A DNA stretch of 64,000 bases from Symplocastrum torsivum CPER-KK1 (GTDB lineage: Bacteria; Cyanobacteriota; Cyanobacteriia; Cyanobacteriales; Coleofasciculaceae), in the NCBI GenBank assembly GCA_019358875.1, contig JAHHIF010000019.1:1-64000 (forward strand). Direction: 5' to 3'. The notes under the pieces are model-generated. The model was not told the DNA's origin. It saw nothing but the letters and a program-made list of their open reading frames with translations, and did not search any database. Positions 17,610 to 26,315 of the stretch are shown in pieces. How positions within the stretch are numbered: position 1 is the first letter of the stretch; each line of letters opens with the position of its first letter. Made by a program: the position numbers and the translations under genes.

Positions 17610-18557
17610 GTGTCCAACTTTCCCGCCTCCTACCCCAGCGACTCTCTTCGAGCGAATGCGTCCGACTCCTACATTGGTAAACCTTCAGTTGAGGAAAGCT
17701 TGAAACCTCTGTTTGAGGCAAAAGAAGAACCAACACGGCATCGTATCGGTGTTTTTGACAGTGGCGTTGGTGGTCTCACTGTTCTGAGAGAACTCTATCG
17801 CCAGCTACCGAACGAATCGATTCTTTACTTTGCTGACACAGCGCGGCTACCCTACGGGACAAGGTCAAGTCGGGAAATTGTGCAGTTTTGCTTTGAGATC
17901 TTGAGCTGGATGGTGCAACAGGATGTCAAAATGGTTGTCCTTGCCTGTAATACCAGCGATGCCTTAGCCTTAGACGCTTTACGCAGTGAGTTCAATCTCC
18001 CAATTCTGGGGCTAATTCTACCGGGGGCGCGTGCAGCTGTTCAGCAAGGTCGTCGCATTGGGGTGATTGCTACCCCAGCGACGGCAGCCAGCAATGCTTA
18101 TCGACGGGCAATATTAGAAGTCGAAGCAACGGCTCAAGTCTGGCAAGTTGGCTGTCCAGAGTTTGTACCGTTGGTTGAGCAAAACCGCTTGTACGACCCG
18201 TATACTGCCGAAGTTGCCCAACAGTACTTAGCTCCTTTGCTACAGCAGCGAATTGATACACTCGTTTATGGTTGTACTCACTATCCGCATTTATCACCTG
18301 TACTGCGGGAGATTCTCCCCCCACATGTCAAGCTTGTAGATCCAGCAGAACATGTTGTGTCGGCTGCGGCTCAAGAGTTAGATTTGATTGGATTGAAAAA
18401 TCCTTGGTCACCTCTACCGACCCGATTCTGTGTCAGTGGATCTCCGCAACAGTTTGCAAAACTGTCACTACAATGGTTGGGGTGTACCCCATCCGTCGAA
18501 AAAATACAGCTCCCAACCGCTTCACCCTCACCGATTCCGCTAGAACCAGTAGATTAA
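17610..18557 (+). CDS. murI: Glutamate racemase
   Basis: Converts L-glutamate to D-glutamate for peptidoglycan. 315 aa from the GTG at 17610. Core motifs: IGVFDSGVGGLTVLREL, YFADTARLPYG, the first catalytic Cys in VVLACNTSDALAL, and the second in LVYGCTHYPHL. About 46 residues precede the domain, more than usual. An in-frame TTG at 17700 preceded by gaggaa gives a start close to the domain and may be the true one. It is 24 bases after the amidase stop, so the two wall genes are probably co-transcribed. Confidence 0.95.
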   Translation: MSNFPASYPSDSLRANASDSYIGKPSVEESLKPLFEAKEEPTRHRIGVFDSGVGGLTVLRELYRQLPNESILYFADTARLPYGTRSSREIVQFCFEILSWMVQQDVKMVVLACNTSDALALDALRSEFNLPILGLILPGARAAVQQGRRIGVIATPATAASNAYRRAILEVEATAQVWQVGCPEFVPLVEQNRLYDPYTAEVAQQYLAPLLQQRIDTLVYGCTHYPHLSPVLREILPPHVKLVDPAEHVVSAAAQELDLIGLKNPWSPLPTRFCVSGSPQQFAKLSLQWLGCTPSVEKIQLPTASPSPIPLEPVD

Positions 18558-18635
18558 AATGCCAAGCTCATGTAAACTAGTCTTCTATTGCAGTTTCTAA
18601 TAAGCGTCGGCGGGAGCTGACTGATTGATTCGTCT

Positions 18636-18962
18636 TCAATTACCAGTTTCTTTGGAGGCTGCCACTTCGAGTTGATCGGAGCTATTAGGTTCACCCTCCT
18701 TAGCGATTCGCTTTAAGGATTTTCCTTTAGGGAAATAAGCTAACGAAGCACCTTGACTAGTGTGAAGAGACCAGCGTTCAACCTCGTCAGTTTTAGAAGA
18801 TTGTTCTGTTGCTACATAGGGTGCATAAGCATCAACGGCTGAGTTGGCAACATATCGAGAACCCTTTGTTGTCCGTTGCGCCAACATCAACAGTAAATAA
18901 ATCGTTAATAAATAACCAGTCGCTAGTAGAGGAATAATTACAGGCATATCCGTGTTAAACAT
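18636..18962 (-). CDS. Small single-span membrane protein
   Basis: Unrecognised family. From the ATG at 18962 the product is 108 aa: a membrane segment at about 6-28 (MPVIIPLLATGYLLTIYLLLML) and a hydrophilic cytoplasmic-type tail with AYAPYV, VERWSLHTSQGASLAYFP and a Lys/Glu-rich end. An upstream TTG (19037) would add 25 residues including extra hydrophobics; no good ribosome-binding site decides it. It is convergent with murI and divergent from sds. From memory a similar minus-strand gene sits between murI and sds in Anabaena, which supports it being real. Confidence 0.6.
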   Translation of the reverse strand: MFNTDMPVIIPLLATGYLLTIYLLLMLAQRTTKGSRYVANSAVDAYAPYVATEQSSKTDEVERWSLHTSQGASLAYFPKGKSLKRIAKEGEPNSSDQLEVAASKETGN

Positions 18963-19540
18963 AGTCTGGACAGGAGGTAGAAGAATGATGAAGATTTCAA
19001 TAGCAGTTTTGACAACAGCCTTCCTAGACCCGTTCAAGGTTTAAGATACTGTTGTTATTAAGAATTTTTAGGGAGATAGAGCATTGTTCCCATCCCCTTC
19101 CCTAATTCCCTCTAGTCAAGCTAAGCTGTTGACCAAGAATCTCTACCCAAGCTTTCCTCCTAAGGGAAGCGGGAAGGCTGTATACTATGTCTGACGAATG
19201 ACTTGCCTTAATGAAAACGCTAAGTTGTCATCCTGTAACATCAGGCTATCTCTGCCTATCAATCTTGCTCTAATCTGAAGCCTAGGAAGAATAACCCTAA
19301 CCCGTCACTTCAGAATTAATAAATTCATGAATTTTTTGAAATCCTTAATTATTAGATTAACACAAGAAGCCTGGGGAGCAGCACCCAATTTTTTGTCCAC
19401 TTAACAAGTCTACACAATGACTTTGAGGATTCTCCACCCATGCTGTTAGAGAAACAAGCTTTCCTCAAGAGGACGCTTAGCTTAGAATTAAGGAAAGAAT
19501 ATGTAAAGTTTCGTAACCTAATCTCTGAGTCGGCTAATCC
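18963..19540. other. Spacer upstream of sds
   Basis: About 0.58 kb between a minus-strand membrane-protein gene and plus-strand sds, hence a divergent promoter region. It is AT-rich with short runs (aattaataaattcatgaattttttgaaa at ~19313-19340). No ORF, strong hairpin or recognisable operator was seen. Confidence 0.4.
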
Positions 19541-20512
19541 ATGACCTCAGTTACCTCCCTCTTTGCCCCTGTTGAAACAGACTTGTGTATACTCACCGAG
19601 AACCTAAAGAACCTGGTAGGTGCCCGTCATCCCATACTGTATGCCGCAGCCGAACACTTGTTTGGGGCTGGAGGAAAGCGGGTAAGACCAGCAATTGTCC
19701 TATTGATTTCGCGGGCAACAATGCTGGGACAGGAGATTACCCCGCGCCATCGGCGTCTAGCAGAAATTACGGAAATGATCCACACAGCAAGTCTGGTGCA
19801 TGACGATGTCGTCGATGAGTCAGAGGTTCGTCGGAATGTCCCGACAGTGAATAGCCTTTTCAATAACCGTGTTGCGGTACTGGCTGGAGATTTTTTGTTT
19901 GGTCAATCCGCTTGGTATCTGGCTAATCTTGACAACCTAGAGGTGGTCAAGCTGCTGTCAGAAGTCATTAAGGACATGGCAGAAGGGGAAATTCAGCAAG
20001 GGCTGAATCGATTTGATACAACCACCACCATTGATGCCTACCTAGAGAAGACCTACAACAAAACAGCTTCATTGATTGCCAACAGCGCTAAGGGGGCTGG
20101 ACTACTGAGTGGTGTCTCAGCGGAGATTGCTACAGATTTGTACTACTATGGGCGTTTTATTGGCTTAGCCTTCCAGATTGTCGATGATATTTTGGACTTT
20201 ACGGCTTCGACAGAAGCGTTAGGTAAGCCAGCTGGCTCGGATTTAATTAGTGGCAACCTCACAGCCCCTGTTTTATATGCTCTTGAAGAAAAGCCTTACT
20301 TGGAGGTGCTAATTGAGCGCGAGTTTGCCCAACCGGAGGATATTGAGCAAGCGATCGCACTCGTTATGGAAAGCCGAGGCATTGAGCGCTCCCGTGCCTT
20401 AGCCGCACAATACGCTGAGACTGCCGTACAACGCATCACTCAACTCAAACCCTCAGAGTCGTCTAAAGCGTTAGTTGACTTAGCTGACTACGTTCTGAGT
20501 CGCCTATATTAA
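19541..20512 (+). CDS. sds: Solanesyl diphosphate synthase
   Basis: A 323-aa trans-prenyltransferase that extends farnesyl or geranylgeranyl diphosphate with isopentenyl diphosphate to the C45 side chain of plastoquinone. Motifs: GGKRVRPAIVLL, first Asp-rich motif LVHDDVVDESEVRRN (DDxxD), GQ and KTASLIANSAKG, and second Asp-rich motif QIVDDILDF. Length and N-terminus (FAPVETDLCILTENLKNLVG) match cyanobacterial SdsA rather than CrtE. Adjacent to the murI and hetZ regions, as in Anabaena. Confidence 0.93.
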   Translation: MTSVTSLFAPVETDLCILTENLKNLVGARHPILYAAAEHLFGAGGKRVRPAIVLLISRATMLGQEITPRHRRLAEITEMIHTASLVHDDVVDESEVRRNVPTVNSLFNNRVAVLAGDFLFGQSAWYLANLDNLEVVKLLSEVIKDMAEGEIQQGLNRFDTTTTIDAYLEKTYNKTASLIANSAKGAGLLSGVSAEIATDLYYYGRFIGLAFQIVDDILDFTASTEALGKPAGSDLISGNLTAPVLYALEEKPYLEVLIEREFAQPEDIEQAIALVMESRGIERSRALAAQYAETAVQRITQLKPSESSKALVDLADYVLSRLY

Positions 20513-20712
20513 GCTAGCTTTGCAGGAAGCACTCCCTAGTGGTAAAGGCGACGTGAGGAAAATAGTGTGCTAAAACTTACGGAGAATCACTACAGCGTAA
20601 GTACGAATTGTTCAGTCTAAAATTTACTAAAACTTCATATTGGAGAAATCTCTGAACAAGGGTTAGTCTTGCCTCAAGTGCTTTACTCAAGCCTGTTTGG
20701 GCAAGAGCGGAC

Positions 20713-21198
20713 TCAAGCAATATCCGGAGGCAGATTGCTAGGATATGACCTAGGTACTGACCGGATTTGTTGCAGCTGCGTTTGAATCAACTGTTGTAGG
20801 TTATCTCGACGCACCTCTATACCAGCCGTTAGATTACCAGGTGTATCAAAGAAAACTATGCTAGTAAGGGTTTCGATCGCTAACATCTGAAACAAAATGT
20901 GAGTGACTGGCACCGTAACAGCAAGAACTTCAGGGTCTGAAACCGACTGAAAATCAGCCGCATTTTTAAGAGTAGGAAACGCATAAATTACATTTTTCTC
21001 AATCTCAGGCTGGGCGCGATTACTCAGAGTCGTTAACACCCAACCCTGGTCAAGGGTTTGAAGAATGTAGTAGTCCGAATGTTCTAGCTGGCTAGCAACG
21101 AGTGTGAGTACGGGTGCGATCGCCTTAATTGCTTTAGGTGTCGTCCCATCTTGCGGTGCATTATCAACCAAGACTTGAATTTGTCGTTCTAAATCCAT
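20713..21198 (-). CDS. Conserved hypothetical protein (161 aa)
   Basis: I recognise this only as a cyanobacterial conserved-hypothetical type. It is a soluble alpha/beta protein without membrane segments or signal peptide, with strands around DYYILQTLDQGWVLTTLSN and YAFPTLKNAADF and a helical C-terminus (RDNLQQLIQTQLQQI). The pattern of a short domain reporting YxLQT...GWVLT resembles small roadblock-like or sensor domains, but no motif supports a function. It is divergent from hetZ (98-base gap), so the two share a promoter region. Confidence 0.7.
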   Translation of the reverse strand: MDLERQIQVLVDNAPQDGTTPKAIKAIAPVLTLVASQLEHSDYYILQTLDQGWVLTTLSNRAQPEIEKNVIYAFPTLKNAADFQSVSDPEVLAVTVPVTHILFQMLAIETLTSIVFFDTPGNLTAGIEVRRDNLQQLIQTQLQQIRSVPRSYPSNLPPDIA

Positions 21199-21296
21199 AA
21201 AGACTCAACTATAGAGCATGATTTGCTGCTATGTATGAGTCTAAACCCAGACAAATCAGTCAAGACTTATGTTTATGTTAGGGTCTTTGTTAATTA

Positions 21297-22469
21297 ATGA
21301 ACATTATGATGGAAGTCTGCCAGGGCGTGGAGGCAATATTTCAACTGCTGTTTAACGAATTCCGGCAGTCTACTCGTGCTTCCGAGCAGACCTGTCGCAA
21401 TGTCGCAGCACGTTTAGCCAATGAAGTTACGCGAATCTGTACTGAAAGTAATCGGATTCAAACCTCTGGAGACGTTGATAGCTGGGCGCATACCCTCGCA
21501 AATCTTCGTCTCAAGCAAGTATTAAGCTACTACAAACTAGGGTCGCATCGGGGACGGGTAGAACTCCAGAGTACCCTCAGTGCGATCGTCTACCGCTACA
21601 TTACGCCTCCTCAGGCACCTGCAAGTTACCAGGCACGATTGACCCTGATTGAAGATTTCTTACAGGGATTTTATGTAGAAGCCTTAAATGCCTTCCGTCG
21701 AGAAAATACGATTGAGGCAGGTTATCGTCCGCGAGCGCTTTTGGAACTGGCTGAATACATGGCTTTTACTGAGCGCTACGGCAAGCGACGTATTCCCTTA
21801 CCCGGTCGTCGATCTCAACAATTACTCATCCTCAGAGCACAAACCTTTTCCCAACAGCAACCGCCAGAAACGTCTGTCGATATGGACACAGCAGCGGAAG
21901 GAGGGACATCAGAGTCTGATACAACCTGGAATGATGCCGCCATACAGCAGGTAAGGGAGATGATGGTTGCGTCTGAACCAGAACCCCTAGAAGCAAATCT
22001 CCGGGATACGGTAGTTGAGGAACTACTGAAGTATCTAGAAGAGCGTCAGCAACAGGATTGTGCCGATTACTTTACGCTGCGTCTGCAAGACTTGCCAGCG
22101 AGCGAGATCGAGGGCATTTTAGGACTCACCCCCCGGCAGCGAGACTATTTACAGCAACGCTTTAAATATCATCTCATTCGCTTTGCCCTCTCTCACCGTT
22201 GGGAGCTAGTTCATCAATGGCTGGAAGCCGATTTGGAGAGAAACCTTGGCTTAACACCCTTGGAATGGCAACTGTTTCAGGACAAAATTACTTCTGGGCA
22301 GCGAGAATTACTCGAACTCAAGCAAAAACGATATTCCCATTTTGAAATCGCTCAAGCTCTAGGTTGTACGGTCACTCAGGTCGAAAAGCGATGGTTTAAG
22401 TTACTTGAAATTGCCTGGGATATTCGCAATAGTTCAGTATCCGGATCTGGTGCATCTCAAGATGAATAG
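21297..22469 (+). CDS. hetZ: HetZ, filament patterning regulator
   Basis: A 390-aa cytoplasmic protein matching HetZ, a regulator first described in Anabaena PCC 7120, where it acts early in heterocyst differentiation downstream of HetR. Hallmark segments: FRQSTRASEQTCRNVAARLA, GRVELQSTLSAIVYRYI, AFTERYGKRRIPLPGR, LGLTPRQRDYLQQRFKYHL and a C-terminal ALGCTVTQVEKRWFKLLE. The latter two read like helix-turn-helix segments with sigma-region-4 flavour. A variable acidic loop lies at ~185-225. The stop overlaps the start of patU by 8 bases, implying translational coupling. HetZ is also kept in filamentous cyanobacteria that do not form heterocysts, so its presence does not prove heterocysts. Confidence 0.85.
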   Translation: MNIMMEVCQGVEAIFQLLFNEFRQSTRASEQTCRNVAARLANEVTRICTESNRIQTSGDVDSWAHTLANLRLKQVLSYYKLGSHRGRVELQSTLSAIVYRYITPPQAPASYQARLTLIEDFLQGFYVEALNAFRRENTIEAGYRPRALLELAEYMAFTERYGKRRIPLPGRRSQQLLILRAQTFSQQQPPETSVDMDTAAEGGTSESDTTWNDAAIQQVREMMVASEPEPLEANLRDTVVEELLKYLEERQQQDCADYFTLRLQDLPASEIEGILGLTPRQRDYLQQRFKYHLIRFALSHRWELVHQWLEADLERNLGLTPLEWQLFQDKITSGQRELLELKQKRYSHFEIAQALGCTVTQVEKRWFKLLEIAWDIRNSSVSGSGASQDE

Positions 22470-23583
22470 TGACATGGATAATAACTCGGACACCCTATAT
22501 AGTCGCTTAATTGCTTGGCTACTAGAAGAGTCCGTTCCCGCTGCTTCTCTACCAGCAGACGGGCAGGCACAAAACCCTGTCCATACAGGCGAACAAAGAG
22601 CAGCGGATTTTGAATTGGATCATTTAGACCCTCTTGATTTAGAAGAATTGAACATTGCATCTTTTAACCCAGGCGAAGCGGCTCAAGACCGCATACAAGC
22701 AGACTCAGACTATACCCCTGCTTGCGAGGAAACTGAACCAGGCGGCGAAACCCGCCCCTACAAAATGGGAGAATTGCCAACCGTGCAAAATCGTTTTCAG
22801 GCGATATTAAAGCGCCGGCTACAAGTTGAGATTGAACGTCACCCACCGCTTTTCCCGTGGGAGACAGAGATGTCTGACTATGAACCCGATTCTTCTGACG
22901 TTATCGCAGATAGTTGGGTTCCTCCTGTCCGGATCTGGATGCCACAACTGTCTAACCTAACTCTGCCCGTCTCGATCCCAGAAAACGTTTTAGCACAACT
23001 GCTAGACGCTTGCTCTGAGGCAGTGTCTTCTCGGCGCCAGTTAGGCGCAAAACTGGTCAGTGCGGTGGAAAGCTTATTCTCCGACCAGTTTCAGTTGCTC
23101 AACAATGTAGCATCACTGGTGTTGCGATCGCTTGAGCCAGCGCGTGATGGTGACCCAGAGCCAACACAATCCTTGCTCAGGCAACTGCAATCTTTGTCTT
23201 ACGAAGACTCGACCACTGAGCAAAAGATGACGCTGGCGCTGCTGGCAGCCAAAGAGATTATTAGCGCTCTTAGTGTGCCAATTTCATCAACTCATACCCC
23301 TGTTGAACGGCAGTGGGAGACGGCTGCGGGTCTTGTGACTGTGCAGGCAGAGTATCTGATGCAAGATGGAGTACCGAAGCTCCGTGTTACGGCTCATTTA
23401 CCTCGTGGTGGCAGCTTGACATTGCGGACACCTCAGGCATCTGCAAACTCACAGCGCATCTATCCCGGCTATCTGAGCGTTGAATCCTTTGATTTGCAGC
23501 CAAATCAAACTTATCCTTTAGAAATCCGGTTCCATGACTTGGAACAAACACCTCTAGTGTTTGCGATTTGCCCAACTCGGTAA
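22462..23583 (+). CDS. patU: PatU, HetZ partner (unsplit form)
   Basis: A 373-aa protein encoded directly after hetZ. In Anabaena PCC 7120 this position holds two genes, patU5 and patU3, while other filamentous strains have one patU; here it is a single uninterrupted reading frame. The N-terminal ~120 residues are acidic and low in order (short conserved piece YSRLIAWLLEESVP at the start, then FELDHLDPLDLEELN). The C-terminal part (~165-373) is folded: IWMPQLSNLTLPVSIPE, a helical middle, then beta-rich LRVTAHLPRGGSLTLRTP. PatU3 is reported to bind HetZ and affect heterocyst pattern. The ATG at 22462 lies within the hetZ end; 22474 is an alternative. Confidence 0.78.
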   Translation: MNSDMDNNSDTLYSRLIAWLLEESVPAASLPADGQAQNPVHTGEQRAADFELDHLDPLDLEELNIASFNPGEAAQDRIQADSDYTPACEETEPGGETRPYKMGELPTVQNRFQAILKRRLQVEIERHPPLFPWETEMSDYEPDSSDVIADSWVPPVRIWMPQLSNLTLPVSIPENVLAQLLDACSEAVSSRRQLGAKLVSAVESLFSDQFQLLNNVASLVLRSLEPARDGDPEPTQSLLRQLQSLSYEDSTTEQKMTLALLAAKEIISALSVPISSTHTPVERQWETAAGLVTVQAEYLMQDGVPKLRVTAHLPRGGSLTLRTPQASANSQRIYPGYLSVESFDLQPNQTYPLEIRFHDLEQTPLVFAICPTR

Positions 23584-23723
23584 GCGAAAAGTGATTTGGG
23601 CTAGCATATTGAAGTCCTGGCATATTGTCTTTAGTCTCTAGTTTTTGGTCTTAAGTCCCTTGTTGAGGATGACCACTGACTAACAACTAATGACAATGAC
23701 TGATGACCACTGACTGATTTGCT
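23584..23723. repeat. ccactgactaac-type simple-sequence spacer
   Basis: The 140-bp spacer between patU and the transglutaminase-like gene contains several variants of gaccactgactaac/aatgacaatgactgatgacc at ~23660-23718. Close relatives occur at ~9370 (gaccactgactactgac). It is a non-coding, low-complexity interspersed repeat type common in filamentous cyanobacteria. Confidence 0.5.
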
Positions 23724-26048
23724 ATGTCTAACTCATTAGGGATTCGGCAACTACGGCGTCTACCCGTTTTTAGCCAGCTTTGGCAGCGCCTTGAAGCGAC
23801 GGAACCTCCACAGCCAGAAAACTCGATTTTGCTACGGGTGCTGGTGCAAGGTTTGGTGATTGTTGGGATTATCGCAACGGATGTTGCTGCCGAAACCCAA
23901 CTGAGCTATTGGGCTGTGCCATTGAGTCTGATCGGGGCAACTTGGAGTTGGTATCACCGCCGCGATCGCAATATCCCCGTTAAGTTTTTGCTGGCGATTG
24001 GGATGCTGCTGTCAATGGGAGTATTCTTCAGCAACTTGTTAGGGCAGCTTAACGATACACGTTTAATTTTGGCTGAACTTTTAATTCAGCTCCAAGTTCT
24101 TCACAGTTTTGATTTACCTCGTCGGAAGGATTTGGGGTATTCAATGGTGATTGGACTGATTCTTTTGGGTGTCGCGGCAACTCTCAGCGAAACCTTAGCC
24201 TTTGCGCCATTGTTACTGGTATTCTTGGCGATCGCCCTTCCGGTTCTTGTCCTCGACTACCAGTCGCGCCTGGGTATCTCGACAACGCGAAAGCGTAAAA
24301 ACGCCTCTGGGCTTGCTCCTCGCTCCTCACCACTATCCCTAAGACGCCTCAGCCTCTTTCTCATAGTAGTTCTAGGATTGGGGCTGACGATTTTCGCTCT
24401 AATGCCTCGGTTTCCCGGCTATCAGCTACAGACGTTTCCAGTCAGTGACCCTGGCAATTTTGCCAATCAGAATTTTGATCCTAACAATCGTGGCATCATC
24501 AATCCTGGGTATGTTCGTGAGGGTAACCAAAACGGAGGCGGTAGCAGTACGGGACAAGGCAGAGGCAGAGGCTCTGGTGAAATGGATGACACATTTTACT
24601 ACGGCTTCAGCAGCCAGATGAACCAAAACCTCCGGGGAGAACTCAAACCCAAAGTTGTCATGCGGGTGCGATCGCAAGCACCAGGATTTTGGCGCGTGCT
24701 AGCGTTTGACCGCTACACGGGTCAGGGATGGGAGATGTCTCGTGAAAACAGGGTGTTGAATGTACGACGACCTGAATGGTCTTATCGGTTTTTTCTCTCG
24801 ATGCCATCTTTCAGGGGTGAAACCAAACAGGTAATTCAAACTTACACCGTGGTGTCGGAACTGCCGAACCTGATTCCGGCTTTGGCTTATCCTCAGCAAC
24901 TTTATTTTCCATCACCGGAGATCGAGGTAGACGTGGAAGGTAGTTTGCGATCGCCTGCTGCCTTACTTGAAGACCTCACTTACACAGTAGTTTCGGAAGT
25001 TCCCTACCGCAATCGCTCTGTGCTGCAAAAAGCAAGCGCTGACTACCCCAAGAGTATTAGCAGTTACTATTTGGATGTTCCCCAAAAAATTGCTGATAAG
25101 GTACGGCAACGGACTGAAGAACTCTTAGCCACCTCGCCAAAACCCATCACCTCCCCTTATGAAAAAGCACTGTACTTAACTCAGGCTCTCAAGCAGCGCT
25201 ACAGTATCCCAGAAGACCCCTTCGGTTTACCCTATCTAGCGGAAAACGAAGACTTGGTAGAAGCCTTTCTCTTCAAACACAACGGCGGTTACCCAGACCA
25301 CTTCTCCACCGTTCTCACCATTATGCTGCGTTCCATTGGCATCCCAGCACGATTGGTAGCCGGGTTTGCCACAGGTGAATTCAATCCGTTTACAGGCTTC
25401 TACATTGTTAAAAATACCGATGCCTATGCCATGACAGAGGTGTATTTCCCCAAATATGGCTGGTATACCTTTGACCCGATTCCAGGGCATGAACTGTTTC
25501 CTCAAAGCGTAGAGGAGTCGCAAACGTTTGGTGTCTTGCGTCAGTTCTGGCAGTGGGTAGCAGGGTGGTTACCTTCACCCGTTACCAGTTGGATTGGCAG
25601 TGTGTGGAATCTGATCATTCGTTTACTTGCCAGGGTAATTGTGTTTGTGTGGGGCATTGTTTCAAATGGTTGGGTTGGCGCATTTACGGGATTGATTTTA
25701 GCGATCGCTCTTGGCTTCCTTGGCTGGCTAGGTTGGAACCAGTGGCGAACCTGGCGCTACCGACGATGGTTAGCGAGGCTACCACAAATGGAAAGTCTCT
25801 ATCAGCAAATGCTGAAAGTTTTAGGCACTCAAGGCTACGCTAAGCACCCTGCACAGACTCCCTTGGAATATGCAAAAACAATGCATCAACACCAACCAGT
25901 AAACTCTGCCCAGGTGATTGACGAAATCTCTCAAGCCTACGTCCGTTGGCGTTATGGTGCCCAGATGCCCAATATTCCACAACTACGACAGCAGCTACAG
26001 AACTTGATTAAAACTAGTCAGCGGTTGAACAAGAAGAATACCGCTTGA
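23724..26048 (+). CDS. TgpA-like membrane protein, degenerate transglutaminase
   Basis: A 774-aa membrane protein with DUF3488/transglutaminase/DUF4129 (TgpA) architecture. Several hydrophobic segments occupy ~30-230, then a periplasmic region ~235-620 with a transglutaminase-like fold, a membrane segment at ~635-675 and a cytoplasmic C-terminus (LPQMESLYQQMLKVLGTQGY) typical of DUF4129. The transglutaminase core is recognisable (LRSIGIPARLVAGF, EVYFPKYGWYTFDPIPG), but the Cys expected in the GxCxxF motif is Pro524 (GGYPDHF) and the His expected in AHAW is Tyr568 (DAYAM). Only the Asp (Asp584) remains, so catalysis is unlikely and a structural or binding role is more plausible. It is 140 bases after patU on the same strand. 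Confidence 0.88.
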   Translation: MSNSLGIRQLRRLPVFSQLWQRLEATEPPQPENSILLRVLVQGLVIVGIIATDVAAETQLSYWAVPLSLIGATWSWYHRRDRNIPVKFLLAIGMLLSMGVFFSNLLGQLNDTRLILAELLIQLQVLHSFDLPRRKDLGYSMVIGLILLGVAATLSETLAFAPLLLVFLAIALPVLVLDYQSRLGISTTRKRKNASGLAPRSSPLSLRRLSLFLIVVLGLGLTIFALMPRFPGYQLQTFPVSDPGNFANQNFDPNNRGIINPGYVREGNQNGGGSSTGQGRGRGSGEMDDTFYYGFSSQMNQNLRGELKPKVVMRVRSQAPGFWRVLAFDRYTGQGWEMSRENRVLNVRRPEWSYRFFLSMPSFRGETKQVIQTYTVVSELPNLIPALAYPQQLYFPSPEIEVDVEGSLRSPAALLEDLTYTVVSEVPYRNRSVLQKASADYPKSISSYYLDVPQKIADKVRQRTEELLATSPKPITSPYEKALYLTQALKQRYSIPEDPFGLPYLAENEDLVEAFLFKHNGGYPDHFSTVLTIMLRSIGIPARLVAGFATGEFNPFTGFYIVKNTDAYAMTEVYFPKYGWYTFDPIPGHELFPQSVEESQTFGVLRQFWQWVAGWLPSPVTSWIGSVWNLIIRLLARVIVFVWGIVSNGWVGAFTGLILAIALGFLGWLGWNQWRTWRYRRWLARLPQMESLYQQMLKVLGTQGYAKHPAQTPLEYAKTMHQHQPVNSAQVIDEISQAYVRWRYGAQMPNIPQLRQQLQNLIKTSQRLNKKNTA

Positions 26049-26060
26049 GAGGGGAGCCTC

Positions 26061-26174
26061 CCAATTGTACAAATACATTTTCTTGTGGGACAAGCCGGAA
26101 AGCCTGTCAAAGCAAAGGGCGGGCAGGATGCCCACCCCACAATAAATTATTTCTGCAAAAATGGGATGCACCCA
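26061..26174 (+). repeat. ~115-bp interspersed repeat, copy A
   Basis: Starts 13 bases after the transglutaminase-like stop. Nearly the whole element recurs inverted at 63533-63650: shared blocks include ccaattgtacaaatacatt, acaagccggaaagcctgtc and the tail gcaaaaatg.gatgca. A quasi-palindromic GC-rich core at 26117-26137 (GGGCGGGCA GGA TGCCCACCC) would form a hairpin. No ORF inside. It looks like a small non-autonomous cyanobacterial repeat that also could end transcription. Confidence 0.8.
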
Positions 26175-26315
26175 CTTGAGAGTCGATACAGAGTTGGGAA
26201 ATGGCGAGTTATCCCTCTCCTAAGAAAACAGAATGGTTTCTTGTATGACCTAACGGATGCGATCGCGTCCGTGAACAGCTTCTGTCAATCTCCGAAAACA
26301 TTTGCCATTATCGAT

